Shown here: piece after piece, positions 17,692 through 26,500 of the stretch
How the letters are laid out: every line of letters begins with the position of its first letter
Position numbering within the stretch: position 1 is the stretch's first letter
Assembly: GCA_018401965.1 (NCBI GenBank)
Contig: JAGYJU010000010.1
Span: 29,692 to 93,691, forward strand
Reading direction: 5' to 3'
DNA: 64,000 nt
Source: Roseicyclus sp.
GTDB taxonomy: Bacteria; Pseudomonadota; Alphaproteobacteria; Rhodobacterales; Rhodobacteraceae
The notes under the pieces: model-generated
What the model was told of the DNA's origin: nothing
Database searches by the model: none
What the model saw: the letters and a program-made list of their open reading frames with translations, nothing else
Made by a program: the position numbers and the translations under genes

Positions 17692-19656
17692 ATGATCCGA
17701 CTGCCTGTCCTTTTTACCGTGGGTGCCTTTGCCCTTGCGGGCCTTCTGGCGGTGGTGACCGCCGGGGTCCTGTCCGTGGCGATGGAACGCCGGTCGGTCG
17801 AGGCGATCCAGACCGCGATGCAAGAGGGCGCGATGGGCTGGGTCGAGGTGTCGGCCGACGGGCTGCGCGTGTTCCTTGATGGTACCGCCCCGAGCGAGGC
17901 CGCCGCCTTTCGCGCCGCCAGCCGCGCGGGTGCGATCATCGATGCCGACCGCGTGATCAACCGCTTCGAGGTGGCGCGCCGCGACGCCACCGCCCCACCC
18001 CGGTTTTCGGTCGATATCTTGCGCACGCCCACGGGCATCCAGGTCATCGGCCTTGTGCCCGCGTCCAGCGGCGTTGACCCGATCAATGAGGCCATCGGGG
18101 CCATCAGCTCTGCGGGCGAGATCGCCAACCTTGTCGAAACCGCCGATTTTCCGAGCCCCGACACATGGGATGCGGCGCTGGCCTACGGGATGCGCGCCTT
18201 GCAGGAATTGCCCCGGTCCAAGGTCACGATCTATGCCGACCGGGTCGAGGTGCAGGCGATCAGCGAAAGCGCCGAACAGCGCGGGCGGTTCCTGGCCACG
18301 CTGGAACGCGGCCAGCCACAGGGGGTGACGGTTCTTCTGGATATTTCCGCGCCCCGCCCGGTGATCACGCCCTTTGCGATGCGCTTTGTCATCGACGCGG
18401 GTGGCGCACGGTTTGAAACCTGCACCGCCGACACGCTGGAGGCGCGCGACCGCATCCTTGCCGCCGCCGCCGCCGCCGGGGCAGAGGGCATGCTGACCTG
18501 CCAGATCGGGCTTGGCGTGCCCTCGCCGCAATGGGGCGATGCCGTGACCTTGGCCATCGGCGCGCTGGCAGAGCTAGGCGCGGGGACCGTTGCCTTTTCC
18601 GATGCCGATGTGACGCTGATCGCGGCGCAAGGCACCGAACAAGATCGGTTCGACCGTGCCATCGGCGAATTGTCCGCCGCGCTTCCGGATGTGTTTTCCC
18701 TGGCCGGCATCATGCCGGACCCGCCCGCCGATACCGCCGTGGCCAGTGCCGGGCCGGCCCGGTTTTTCGCCACGCTGCACGAAGATGGCCGGGTGGAACT
18801 GCGCGGTCGCCTGCCCGAGGGGCCGGTGGGCCGGTCGGTCGAGGCATTTGCCCGCGCCCTGTTCGGCGCGGCGCAGACCGACATCGCGACGCGAACCGTC
18901 CCCGATCTGCCCGAAGGCTGGTCGGTGCGCGCCATGGCCGGGTTGGAGGCGCTGGCGCAGTTGAACGACGGGCGCATGACGCTGGAACCGGAAATCCTGG
19001 TGGTGCAAGGGCGCACCGGGCAGGCCGAGGCGGGGTCGGACATGACCCGCTTTCTGGCAGAAGAATTAGGTCAGGCCGCTGCCTTTGACATCGATGTCAC
19101 CTATGTCGAGGCCCTGGACCCGATCGCGTCACTGCCCACACCCGAAGACTGCGTGGCGCGCATCCGGGCGATCCAGGCCGACGCCAAGATCATCTTTGAT
19201 CCCGGTTCGGTCGAGATCAATGACGCGGCGGGCGAAATCCTTGACCAGATCGCCGCCGTCTTGCCCGATTGCCGCCATGTGCGGATGGAAATCAGCGGCC
19301 ATACCGACAGCCAGGGCCGCGAGGAAATGAACCTGAACCTGAGCCAATCGCGGGCGGACGCGGTGCTCAACGGGCTGTTGGCACGCAATGTGCTGGTGTC
19401 GAACCTGACCGCGCAGGGCTATGGCGAAAGCCAGCCCATCGCGCCCAATGACAGCGAAGATGGCCGCGAACAGAACCGCCGGATCGAATTTCGCCTGTTG
19501 ACCGAGGCGAGCGCCGCCGTCGCCACACCCGAAGGCGAGGCCGTGAGCGACGAAACCGGTGGCGACGGCACCACATCCACCACGCGCCCCCGGCCCCGCC
19601 CCGACAGCATCGTCGATGCGGCGGCGGCGGCCGCACAAGAGGATCAAACCCCGTGA
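17692..19656 (+). CDS. OmpA-family peptidoglycan-binding protein
   Basis: A 654-residue envelope protein. One N-terminal hydrophobic segment (about residues 8–28) serves as anchor or signal. A long central region of repeated ~70-residue alpha/beta units resembling BON-type domains follows. A C-terminal OmpA/MotB domain sits at about residues 500–605, containing IIFDPGSVEIND, ISGHTDSQGREEMNLNLSQS and GYGESQPIAPNDSEDGREQN. That domain binds meso-diaminopimelate in peptidoglycan. The tail is low-complexity with a TRPRPRP run. The next gene starts within its stop (GTGA). Confidence 0.9.
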   Translation: MIRLPVLFTVGAFALAGLLAVVTAGVLSVAMERRSVEAIQTAMQEGAMGWVEVSADGLRVFLDGTAPSEAAAFRAASRAGAIIDADRVINRFEVARRDATAPPRFSVDILRTPTGIQVIGLVPASSGVDPINEAIGAISSAGEIANLVETADFPSPDTWDAALAYGMRALQELPRSKVTIYADRVEVQAISESAEQRGRFLATLERGQPQGVTVLLDISAPRPVITPFAMRFVIDAGGARFETCTADTLEARDRILAAAAAAGAEGMLTCQIGLGVPSPQWGDAVTLAIGALAELGAGTVAFSDADVTLIAAQGTEQDRFDRAIGELSAALPDVFSLAGIMPDPPADTAVASAGPARFFATLHEDGRVELRGRLPEGPVGRSVEAFARALFGAAQTDIATRTVPDLPEGWSVRAMAGLEALAQLNDGRMTLEPEILVVQGRTGQAEAGSDMTRFLAEELGQAAAFDIDVTYVEALDPIASLPTPEDCVARIRAIQADAKIIFDPGSVEINDAAGEILDQIAAVLPDCRHVRMEISGHTDSQGREEMNLNLSQSRADAVLNGLLARNVLVSNLTAQGYGESQPIAPNDSEDGREQNRRIEFRLLTEASAAVATPEGEAVSDETGGDGTTSTTRPRPRPDSIVDAAAAAAQEDQTP

Positions 19657-19985
19657 ACAGACTGGAGTTCGTCGCAGCCATCGCGATCATCCTCTTCGTG
19701 GCCTTTGTCCTGGGCTACCTGGCGCATTGGTTGATCGCCCGGTTCAGCCAGGTGTCCAGCGCCGACCTGAACGAGATGGACGCCCTGGCCAAGGCCTTGC
19801 ACGACGCAGAAGAAACCCGCGATCAGGCGATCGCCTACCTGCAACATCGCGAGGCGGAATTGACCGGGCAACTGAGCCAGACCGAGGCGGAATTGCGGGC
19901 GGCGATGGACGGTCTGCGCGAAGCCCGGCAAGAAACCGAGGAATTGCGCATCTACATCGAACGCGTGACCCAGCGGCAGGATTAA
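19653..19985 (+). CDS. Hypothetical membrane-anchored coiled-coil protein
   Basis: A 110-residue protein with an N-terminal membrane helix (VAAIAIILFVAFVLGYLAHWLI). An acidic, glutamate/alanine-rich heptad stretch (about residues 45–105) follows and should form a coiled coil, with periplasmic or cytoplasmic orientation unresolved. Start is a GTG within the OmpA-family stop. The tight coupling suggests it works with that envelope protein. Its last four bases overlap the convergent moaE. Confidence 0.82.
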   Translation: MNRLEFVAAIAIILFVAFVLGYLAHWLIARFSQVSSADLNEMDALAKALHDAEETRDQAIAYLQHREAELTGQLSQTEAELRAAMDGLREARQETEELRIYIERVTQRQD

Positions 19986-20446
19986 CCTTGGTCCGCCCCG
20001 GGTGACCAGCGTGCCAGCGCATCTTCGTCTTCGGCGCGCGCCTCGACCCAGGCGGCGCCTTGGGCGGTGACTTCCTTTTTCCAGAAAGGCGCGCGGGATT
20101 TCAGGTAATCCATCAGGAATTCGGCCGCGGCAAAGGCATCGGCGCGGTGGCGCGCGGCGGTGGCGACCATCATGATCGGATCGGCCGCCGCCAATGCGCC
20201 GTAGCGGTGCAGGATCATCGCATCCGCCAGCGAAAACCGCGCCATGGCCTGATCGCGGATCGCGGCCAGCGCGGTTTCCGTCATGCCGGGGTAATGTTCG
20301 ATTTCCATCACGACCAGATCACCATCGCCCAGATCGCGGGTGATGCCGGTAAAGCTGACCACCGCGCCGGCACCGGCAACGCGCGCGGCGAAATCATTGA
20401 GTTCGCGGCCCATGTCGAAGGCGTCGGACTGAACGCGGATCGACAT
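19982..20446 (-). CDS. moaE: Molybdopterin synthase catalytic subunit
   Basis: Large subunit of molybdopterin synthase, which inserts two sulfurs into precursor Z using the thiocarboxylated C-terminus of MoaD. The 154-residue protein shows GAVVSFTGITRD near residue 28, LVVMEIEHYPGM near 45, ILHRYGALAAADPIMMVATAARHR near 80 and the active-site lysine region YLKSRAPFWKKE near 115. It follows moaD after 5 nt. Confidence 0.95.
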   Translation of the reverse strand: MSIRVQSDAFDMGRELNDFAARVAGAGAVVSFTGITRDLGDGDLVVMEIEHYPGMTETALAAIRDQAMARFSLADAMILHRYGALAAADPIMMVATAARHRADAFAAAEFLMDYLKSRAPFWKKEVTAQGAAWVEARAEDEDALARWSPGADQG

Positions 20447-20451
20447 CGGGC

Positions 20452-20703
20452 CTAGCCCCCCGTCATCGGCGGGAAGAACGCCACTTCACGCGCGCCTGCA
20501 AGCGGCGCATCCAGATCGACAAGGGTCTGGTCCAGCGCGGCGCGGATCGACTTGGTGTCGGAAAAGGCGAGCGCATAGCCTTCGTCGCGGCGGCGCAGTT
20601 CTTCGATCAGATCGGCCACGGTCGCGGCCTGTGTTTCCACCTGTTCGGACGCGGTGCCGACCCGTTCGCGGAGCCAGGCGAAATAGCGGATTTCAACTTG
20701 CAT
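20452..20703 (-). CDS. moaD: Molybdopterin synthase sulfur-carrier subunit
   Basis: Ubiquitin-fold small subunit of molybdopterin synthase, 83 residues, ending in the required Gly-Gly (FFPPMTGG). The N-terminal YFAWLRERVG and the family length fit. The ATG overlaps the pgsA stop (TGATG on the minus strand), so pgsA–moaD–moaE form one transcript. The longer open frame upstream overlaps pgsA and is not coding. Confidence 0.94.
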   Translation of the reverse strand: MQVEIRYFAWLRERVGTASEQVETQAATVADLIEELRRRDEGYALAFSDTKSIRAALDQTLVDLDAPLAGAREVAFFPPMTGG

Positions 20704-21365
20704 CAGCGATCCTTGAGATAGGGCAGCGCCTTGCGGAAATAATCGATCCCCGTGATCAGGGTCAGCGCCGCCGCCAACCACAGCAACACCAGCCCCCCAT
20801 AAGAGGTGAGCATCAGGCCGTTGTATTTCCAGATCAAGCCGACATCATCGGCAATCGTGCCGTTCAGGATGCCCGATACGATTTCGGCGTTCATGCCCAG
20901 GGTTTGCATGATGAAATAATGGTCGAACAACCCCCATGCGAACAACATGGTGATCGCAACCATCTGCACCATGGTTTTCCATTTCGCCAAGGGCGTGACC
21001 TTGAGCGTGCCGGCCTGGTGGCCGAGGAATTCGCGCAGGCCCGACACGAAGACCTCGCGCAGCAAGATGGCCACGACGGGGATCAACGTCCATGCGGTGA
21101 TGCCATGCACCCCGAGCAGGACGGCCAGCGCGATGACGACAACGGCCTTGTCCGCGATCGGGTCCAGCATGGCGCCAAAGCGGCTGATCTGGTTCCAGGC
21201 GCGGGCGAGATAGCCGTCGATGTAATCGGTCAGAGAGGCCGACAGGAACAGGATCATCGCCACCCAATCGGCATAGGGCCGGGGCAACACCAGGAAGATG
21301 AGGCCGACAAGGGGCGCGGCGATCATCCGGGCGACGGTCAGGATATTGGGCAAGGTCCAGCGCAT
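20703..21365 (-). CDS. pgsA: CDP-diacylglycerol–glycerol-3-phosphate 3-phosphatidyltransferase
   Basis: Membrane enzyme that makes phosphatidylglycerol phosphate. The 220-residue sequence contains the CDP-alcohol phosphotransferase motif as DGYLARAWNQISRFGAMLD followed by PIADK near residue 60, and four to six membrane helices. I chose the ATG giving MRWTLPNILTVARM, the standard family start, rather than the longer open frame. It heads the pgsA–moaD–moaE transcript. uvrC lies upstream on the same strand across a 126 bp gap. Confidence 0.95.
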   Translation of the reverse strand: MRWTLPNILTVARMIAAPLVGLIFLVLPRPYADWVAMILFLSASLTDYIDGYLARAWNQISRFGAMLDPIADKAVVVIALAVLLGVHGITAWTLIPVVAILLREVFVSGLREFLGHQAGTLKVTPLAKWKTMVQMVAITMLFAWGLFDHYFIMQTLGMNAEIVSGILNGTIADDVGLIWKYNGLMLTSYGGLVLLWLAAALTLITGIDYFRKALPYLKDR

Positions 21366-21491
21366 GACCGCAGGTGTAGCGCGCGCGCAAGGCAGAGGGA
21401 ATAGGCGGCGGCATGGCCGAAACCGGCGACCCGGTCTAGAGGATCCCACGCATGCGACACGGATCGGCGGGCCGGGTCTGCAAGCGCCGAT

Positions 21492-23360
21492 CTACCCCCG
21501 TTCCTGGAAATAGTCGTAGATCTTTTGCGCCAGCGCGTCATTCACGCCATCGACGGCCTTGAGATCCGACAGATCGGCACGGGCCACCGCCTTGGCCGAG
21601 CCGAAATGCGCCAGCAGCGCGCGCTTGCGGGTGGCCCCGACCCCCGCGATATCGTCAAGCGGCGTGGCCGACACCGCCTTGGACCGTTTGGCGCGGTGCG
21701 CGCCAATGGCGAACCGGTGCGCTTCGTCGCGCAGGCGTTGCACGAAATACAGCACCGGATCATTGCGTTGCAGCGCAAAGGGGGCCTGGCCAGTGCGGTG
21801 GAATTCTTCCTTGCCCTGATCGCGGTCGATCCCCTTGGCCACGCCGACAAAGGGCAGATCGTCGATACCCAGGTCATCCATGATCTGTTGCACGGCCGAG
21901 ACCTGGCCCGCGCCGCCGTCGATCAGCAACAGGTCGGGCCAGGCTTCGGTGTCGCGGTCGGGGTCTTCCTTGATCAGGCGTTGAAAGCGGCGGGTCAGCA
22001 TTTCCTTCATCATGCCGAAATCATCGCCGGGGGTCAGGTCAGCGCCGCGAATGTTGAACTTGCGGTATTGCGACTTGAGAAAGCCATCGGGGCCCGCGAC
22101 GATCATCGCGCCGACGGCGAAGGCGCCCTGGATATGCGAGTTGTCATAGACCTCGACCCGGCGCGGCGCGGTATCGAGGCCGAAGGCATCGGCCAGACCG
22201 GCCAAAAGCTTGGTTTGCGCCTGCCCCTCGGCCATGCGGCGGGCCAGGCTTTCGCGGGCATTGCGCAGCGCGCTATCGATCAATTCGGCCTTTTCGCCGC
22301 GTTGGGGGACGACCAGATCGAGTTTGCGGCCCAGTTTCTGCGACAGCGCGTCGATCATCAGGTCGGGGTTTTCGACCTGATGCGACAGGATGATCTGCGG
22401 CGGCGGGTCTTTTTGATCGTAGAACTGGCCCAGGAAGGCCTCGAGCACCTCGGCTTCGTCGATGTCGGGGCCGATGCGAGGGTAGAAATCGCGGTTGCCC
22501 CAATTCTGGTTGGCACGAATGAAAAAGACCTGAACGCAGGCCTGCCCGCCTTCCATGTGAAGCGCGATGATATCTGCCTCGCGCACGCCGCGGGGGTTGA
22601 TGCCCTGGGCCGATTGCACGTTGGTCAGCGCGCGGATCCGGTCGCGCAGCGCCGCGGCGCGTTCGAATTCCATCGCCTCTGACGCTTGCGCCATCTGGGT
22701 GGCAAGCTGGGCCTGCAAGTCGGTGGTCGCCCCCTTCAGGAAACGGACGGCGTCGTTGACAGAGGCGTTGTAATCGTCGGCGCCGATATAGCCGGTGCAG
22801 GGCGCGGAACAGCGCTTGATCTGGTAGAGCAGGCAGGGGCGGGTGCGGCTTTCGAAGGTCGCATCGGTGCAGTTGCGCAGCAGGAAGACCCGCTGCAACT
22901 GGTTCAGCGTGCGGTTGACCGCCCCCGCGCTGGCGAAAGGGCCGAAATAATCGCCCTTTTCGGTTTTTGCGCCGCGATGTTTCTTGATCTGCGGAAAGCC
23001 ATGGGTGCGGCTGACCAGGATATTGGGAAAGGATTTGTCGTCGCGCAGCAGCACGTTGTAGCGCGGTTTCAGCTGCTTGATGAGGTTTTGTTCCAAGAGC
23101 AGCGCCTCGGTTTCGGTGCGCGTGGTCAAAAACATCATCGAGGCGGTTTCGCGGATCATCCGCGCGATCCGGGGGCTGTGGCCGGTGGGCTTGGCGTAAT
23201 TGGCCACCCGCTTTTTCAGCGCGCGTGCCTTGCCGACATACAGGACCCGCGATTGCGCATCGAGCATGCGGTAGACGCCCGGCGACATGTCCAGCGTCTT
23301 GAGATAGGCGTGGATCACCTCGTGGCCGGTCTCGGGGGTCTGGTCGGGGGTGTCAGGCAT
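21492..23360 (-). CDS. uvrC: Excinuclease ABC subunit C
   Basis: Nucleotide excision repair endonuclease that makes both incisions around a UvrB-bound lesion. The 622-residue protein has an N-terminal GIY-YIG domain ([20 protein letters not shown] near residue 27) and a UvrB-binding UVR domain near residue 210. The C-terminal RNase H-like domain contains [10 protein letters not shown] and LLIDGGAGQ, and tandem helix-hairpin-helix motifs close the protein ([19 protein letters not shown]). Start at [10 protein letters not shown]; an in-frame ATG 57 nt upstream is not supported by the family. The SOS-type box upstream has wrong spacing (see rejected items). Confidence 0.96.
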   Translation of the reverse strand: MPDTPDQTPETGHEVIHAYLKTLDMSPGVYRMLDAQSRVLYVGKARALKKRVANYAKPTGHSPRIARMIRETASMMFLTTRTETEALLLEQNLIKQLKPRYNVLLRDDKSFPNILVSRTHGFPQIKKHRGAKTEKGDYFGPFASAGAVNRTLNQLQRVFLLRNCTDATFESRTRPCLLYQIKRCSAPCTGYIGADDYNASVNDAVRFLKGATTDLQAQLATQMAQASEAMEFERAAALRDRIRALTNVQSAQGINPRGVREADIIALHMEGGQACVQVFFIRANQNWGNRDFYPRIGPDIDEAEVLEAFLGQFYDQKDPPPQIILSHQVENPDLMIDALSQKLGRKLDLVVPQRGEKAELIDSALRNARESLARRMAEGQAQTKLLAGLADAFGLDTAPRRVEVYDNSHIQGAFAVGAMIVAGPDGFLKSQYRKFNIRGADLTPGDDFGMMKEMLTRRFQRLIKEDPDRDTEAWPDLLLIDGGAGQVSAVQQIMDDLGIDDLPFVGVAKGIDRDQGKEEFHRTGQAPFALQRNDPVLYFVQRLRDEAHRFAIGAHRAKRSKAVSATPLDDIAGVGATRKRALLAHFGSAKAVARADLSDLKAVDGVNDALAQKIYDYFQERG

Positions 23361-23439
23361 GTCGATCGAGGCTTTCGCGATTCCCGTCTGGCTGCAACGG
23401 ATTTCGGGGCAGAGCAAGAGAAGAGCTTTCCACCAAAGC

Positions 23440-23448
23440 TGTGGATAA
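23440..23448 (-). promoter_or_regulatory. DnaA-box-like 9-mer
   Basis: TGTGGATAA on the plus strand is TTATCCACA on the minus strand, the consensus DnaA binding site. It is 80 nt upstream of the uvrC start. A single box is weak evidence for regulation by DnaA and no cluster of boxes is present here. A second copy of the same 9-mer is at 62100–62108. Confidence 0.35.
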
Positions 23449-23508
23449 GCTTGAGGAGAAGTTGGGGGCGATGGGAAATTTTCGTTGTTCTTTGGCCGGT
23501 TCTGGCAT

Positions 23509-23527
23509 TTGCCTAATTTTTAGGCAA
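23509..23527. repeat. Perfect 8-bp-arm palindrome in AT-rich gap
   Basis: TTGCCTAA and TTAGGCAA flank a TTT centre. The arms are perfect. It could be an operator or a small hairpin. It lies at the edge of the AT-rich segment upstream of uvrC. Confidence 0.6.
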
Positions 23528-23536
23528 TCATGTAAG

Positions 23537-23553
23537 TATATGTTTTTCATATA
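23537..23553. repeat. Second palindrome, TATATG–CATATA
   Basis: TATATG and CATATA flank TTTTT, immediately after the palindrome at 23509. The sequence is the most AT-rich in this half of the window and could be a promoter, a DNA-unwinding segment or a curved region. Confidence 0.5.
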
Positions 23554-23661
23554 TATTATTTTTCAGCCAGACCCAGTTCATCGTCACGTTACCTAAGATT
23601 AACAAAAGCTTCATGAAAATCGGGCCGGTGGAAAACTGCGGTTGGCCGCCAGAGACGTGGC

Positions 23662-24438
23662 TTACTCAACCCCAAGCACATCGGGCGTTTGCCAGGCCAG
23701 GTGTTGGCCGCCGTCGACACAGATCAACTGCCCGGTGACGGCGCTTGCATTCAGCAAGTAGCGCAGCGCGTCACAGATGCCCTGCGCATCGGCACCGCGT
23801 TGCAGGACGGTGGCGGCACGTTGGCCCGCGAAATGTTCCGCCGATTGCCGCGCCCCTTGCATCGTGGGGCCGGGACCGATTGCATTGACCCGCACGCGCG
23901 GGGCCAAAGCCTGTGCCGCGGTGCGGGTCAGCGCCCAAAGGCCCATCTTGGCGATGGTATAGGTCATGAATTCGGGGGTGAGTTTCAGAACCCGCTGGTC
24001 GATCATGTTGATCACCAGGCCCTGCGCCTGTGGTTCGCCGTTTTCATCCGTGATCGGGTCGGGGATTTGCGAGGCTAGCGCCTGGGTCAGCACGAAGGGC
24101 GCGCGCAGGTTCGAGCCGAGGTGCCTGTCCCAGCTGGTGCGGGTGGCGGTGGCGATGGTGTCATGTTCAAAGATCGAGGCATTGTTGATCAGCACGGTGA
24201 TCGGCCCGCCCAGCGCATCGGCGGCGCGCGGCAACAGCGTTTGCGTCTGATCCTCGTCCAACAGGTCGGCCTGAACGGTCACGGCATTGCGGCCAAGGGC
24301 GCGCACCTCGTCCGCGACGGCGGTCGCGTCTTCGGCGCTGGTGGCATAATGGATCGCCACGTCATGACCCGCACGCGCCAGCTCCAGCGCCATCGCGCGG
24401 CCAAGGCGTCGCCCTGCGCCCGTTACCAATGCGGTCAT
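23662..24438 (-). CDS. SDR-family reductase, pteridine-reductase-like
   Basis: A 258-residue short-chain dehydrogenase/reductase. The cofactor loop is VTGAGRRLGRAM at the N-terminus; the arginines in TGxxxRxG are typical of NADPH-dependent pteridine reductases and FolM-like enzymes, unlike the common TGxxxGxG. It also has NNAS near residue 85, the catalytic YTIAK near 152, and VNAIGPGPTM. A role in dihydropteridine (folate or monapterin) reduction is therefore plausible but inferred. Last gene of a four-gene minus-strand operon beginning with the S49 peptidase. Confidence 0.86.
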   Translation of the reverse strand: MTALVTGAGRRLGRAMALELARAGHDVAIHYATSAEDATAVADEVRALGRNAVTVQADLLDEDQTQTLLPRAADALGGPITVLINNASIFEHDTIATATRTSWDRHLGSNLRAPFVLTQALASQIPDPITDENGEPQAQGLVINMIDQRVLKLTPEFMTYTIAKMGLWALTRTAAQALAPRVRVNAIGPGPTMQGARQSAEHFAGQRAATVLQRGADAQGICDALRYLLNASAVTGQLICVDGGQHLAWQTPDVLGVE

Positions 24439-24450
24439 GATCGTTTCCCC

Positions 24451-25407
24451 TCAGGCCAATACCAACAGCAGATAGGCGAGATAGAGCGCGGTAAAGATCA
24501 CGCCAACCAGGCGCCCGAAGGCCCAGTTCCGGAACACGAAGGGCACCAGCACCAGCGACGCGGCCAGCATCACCCACATGTCAAAGCGCAGGATGCCCGG
24601 ATCGACCGGGATCGGTCCGACGATGGAGGCCACACCGATGATGCCCAGAAGGTTGAACATGTTGGACCCGATGACATTGCCCAGCGCCACGTCGGAGTGT
24701 TTGCGCACCGCCGCCATCACGGTGGTTGCCAGTTCCGGCAAGGATGTGCCCACCGCCACCAGCGTCAGGCCGATGACCGCATCGCTGACACCATAGGCTT
24801 GCGCGATGGCCACCGAGCTGTCGACCAACAGGTCGGCCCCCAGCGGCAGACCGACCAGGCCAAGGCCGAGGTAGGTCATCACTTGCCACCACGGCATGTC
24901 GGGGTCTGCTTCCTCGGGCAACTCATCGTCATCGGCGGGGGCGCCATTGGCGGCGCGGCGATGATCCCGCGCGGCCCGCGCGCTGTCGACCAGGATCAAC
25001 GCAAGGCCCGCCAACAAGATCAGACCCGACCACCATGTGAAGGGGCCAAGATAGGCAAGCCCCATGAACAGCACCGTGCCGAGGATCATGAAGATATAGC
25101 TGCGGCGCGTATCGCTGCCTGCGGCGATGCCAAAGATCATCGCGGGAATGCCAAGGATCAACAGGACGTTGGCCGTGTTCGATCCCACGACATTGCCCAG
25201 CGCAAGGCCCGGCACGCCGTCGATCACCGCCTTGATGGAAATCAGCAATTCCGGGGCGGATGTACCAAAGGCCACCACGGTCAGGCTGACGATCAGCGCC
25301 GGGATGCCCAGCCGCAGGCTCAGGTTCACGGCGCCCTTGACCAGCGTGTCACCGGCCAGCAGCAGAATGATCAGCCCAAGGCCGGCAAGAACAAATTCCC
25401 AGATCAC
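24451..25407 (-). CDS. Calcium/sodium antiporter (CaCA family, YrbG-like)
   Basis: Inner-membrane cation exchanger of 318 residues with the two inverted alpha repeats expected of the CaCA superfamily: GTSAPELLISIKA with GNVVGSNTANVLLILG near residues 48–85, and GTSLPELATTVMA with GNVIGSNMFNLLGIIG near residues 217–255. The glutamates in the PEL motifs are the ion-binding residues. About ten membrane helices are separated by an acidic cytoplasmic loop (DDDELPEEADPD). Coupling ion (H+, Na+ or K+) is not decided. Confidence 0.93.
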   Translation of the reverse strand: MIWEFVLAGLGLIILLLAGDTLVKGAVNLSLRLGIPALIVSLTVVAFGTSAPELLISIKAVIDGVPGLALGNVVGSNTANVLLILGIPAMIFGIAAGSDTRRSYIFMILGTVLFMGLAYLGPFTWWSGLILLAGLALILVDSARAARDHRRAANGAPADDDELPEEADPDMPWWQVMTYLGLGLVGLPLGADLLVDSSVAIAQAYGVSDAVIGLTLVAVGTSLPELATTVMAAVRKHSDVALGNVIGSNMFNLLGIIGVASIVGPIPVDPGILRFDMWVMLAASLVLVPFVFRNWAFGRLVGVIFTALYLAYLLLVLA

Positions 25408-25411
25408 GTGG

Positions 25412-25606
25412 TCAGCCCCGTTTGTTGTCGCAATGACGGCAGGGGCCGCCGCGCAGGTTGTAGCGCCCGCAATCGGGGCAGAGTTTCGGTTTCGGCAAGC
25501 CGCCCGCGCGGCCGTCCTTGCCGCCGATCCGGGGCCAACGCAGGCGCCCGAACAGCGCCAGCACCACCATGAAGATCAGGAACAGGCTGACGATCTTGAC
25601 CATCAC
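25412..25606 (-). CDS. Small membrane protein with zinc-ribbon tail
   Basis: A 64-residue protein with an N-terminal hydrophobic helix (IVSLFLIFMVVLALFG). A C-terminal four-cysteine/histidine knuckle, CPDCGRYNLRGGPCRHC, should bind zinc. Its ATG overlaps the stop of the S49 peptidase gene (ATGA) and the antiporter follows after 4 nt. Function unknown; tight coupling suggests it is really translated. Confidence 0.85.
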   Translation of the reverse strand: MMVKIVSLFLIFMVVLALFGRLRWPRIGGKDGRAGGLPKPKLCPDCGRYNLRGGPCRHCDNKRG

Positions 25607-26406
25607 GACAGCCCGAACCGCGACCAGAGCGCGCGATCTTCGATGCCGCCGGTCAATTCCGCCGTCAGGCTCGCGCCAAACCGCTGGAACAGCCCGCGCT
25701 TGGGGCCAAAGCGTTGGAACCGGATCTTGTCACCGTAGAGCGATTTCAGCTTGGGCACGATATGGGCGACACCATCGGCAAGCCCTAGGTCGACAGCGCG
25801 CTGCCCGGCCCAGAACTGGCCGGTGAACAGATCCTCGTCACTGGCCAAACGTGCGCCGCGCCGGGTCTTGACATGGGTGATGAACGCCTCGTGGATCTGA
25901 TCCTGAAGCGCGCGCAGGCGGGCCACGTCTTGCGGGTTTTCGGGACGGAAGGGATCGAGCAGGGATTTGTCGCGCCCGGCCGTGTAAAGGCGGCGTTCCA
26001 CGCCGATCCGCGCGATGGCATCGGCAAATCCGAAACCCGCCGAAATCACCCCGATGGATCCGACGATGGAATTGGCATCGATCCAGATGTCATCGGCCGC
26101 ACAGGCCAACCAATAGCCGCCGGATGCCGCCACGTCCTCGACAAAGGCGTGAACCGGGATGGTCTTTTCCTCGGCCAGGCGGCGGATGCGCGCGGCGATC
26201 AGCGAGGATTGGGCCGGGCTGCCGCCGGGCGAATTGATCACCAACGCCACGGCACGCGGTTTGCCCCGCGCAAAGGCACGTTCGATGGCGGGCGCCAAGG
26301 CGCTGTCGCTCAGCGTGCCGCCACGCGGCGATGCGGCGATCACGCCCGACAGGCTGATGACCGACACGACCGGGTCCTTGGAGATGAATGGAATGAAACG
26401 CTTCAT
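25603..26406 (-). CDS. S49 family peptidase (SppA/SohB-like)
   Basis: A 267-residue Clp-fold serine protease of the signal-peptide-peptidase type. Visible are VVSVISLSGVIAAS near residue 12, INSPGGSPAQSSLIAARIRRL near 58, and ASGGYWLACAADDIWIDANSIVGSIGVISA near 92, where the serine of ASGGY is the nucleophile and the downstream lysine region completes the dyad in the dimer. It lacks a strong N-terminal membrane segment, so it may be peripheral or cytosolic. Start chosen at MKRFIPFISKDPV. It leads the operon continuing to the SDR at 23662. Confidence 0.92.
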   Translation of the reverse strand: MKRFIPFISKDPVVSVISLSGVIAASPRGGTLSDSALAPAIERAFARGKPRAVALVINSPGGSPAQSSLIAARIRRLAEEKTIPVHAFVEDVAASGGYWLACAADDIWIDANSIVGSIGVISAGFGFADAIARIGVERRLYTAGRDKSLLDPFRPENPQDVARLRALQDQIHEAFITHVKTRRGARLASDEDLFTGQFWAGQRAVDLGLADGVAHIVPKLKSLYGDKIRFQRFGPKRGLFQRFGASLTAELTGGIEDRALWSRFGLS

Positions 26407-26500
26407 GCCACGCGATGTAGAGTGCGCCCCGCGACACAACAAGGCGCGGCGCGAACTTAGCGCCAACTGTGCCTTGGCCGCCGCGCGGGACAGGGCGGCA

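Larger units (their letters stand above)
23361..23661. other. Non-coding gap upstream of uvrC with an AT-rich core
   Basis: A 301-bp stretch between the SDR stop and the uvrC start. The half next to uvrC is ordinary GC-rich leader. From about 23505 to 23620 it becomes strongly AT-rich and holds two consecutive palindromes, followed by AAGATTAACAAAAGC. A perfect DnaA-box-like 9-mer is at 23440–23448. It should carry the uvrC promoter and perhaps the terminator of the preceding operon. No convincing ORF. Confidence 0.6.

Noticed and set aside
23487..23502. LexA-type box upstream of uvrC (GTTC…GTTC)
   Set aside because: The two GTTC half sites are separated by eight bases, while the alphaproteobacterial SOS box has seven. 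I see no better copy nearby.
23440..23620. Chromosomal replication origin
   Set aside because: Only one DnaA-box-like 9-mer is present and none of the genes usual around an alphaproteobacterial origin is nearby. The second copy at 62100 is also isolated.
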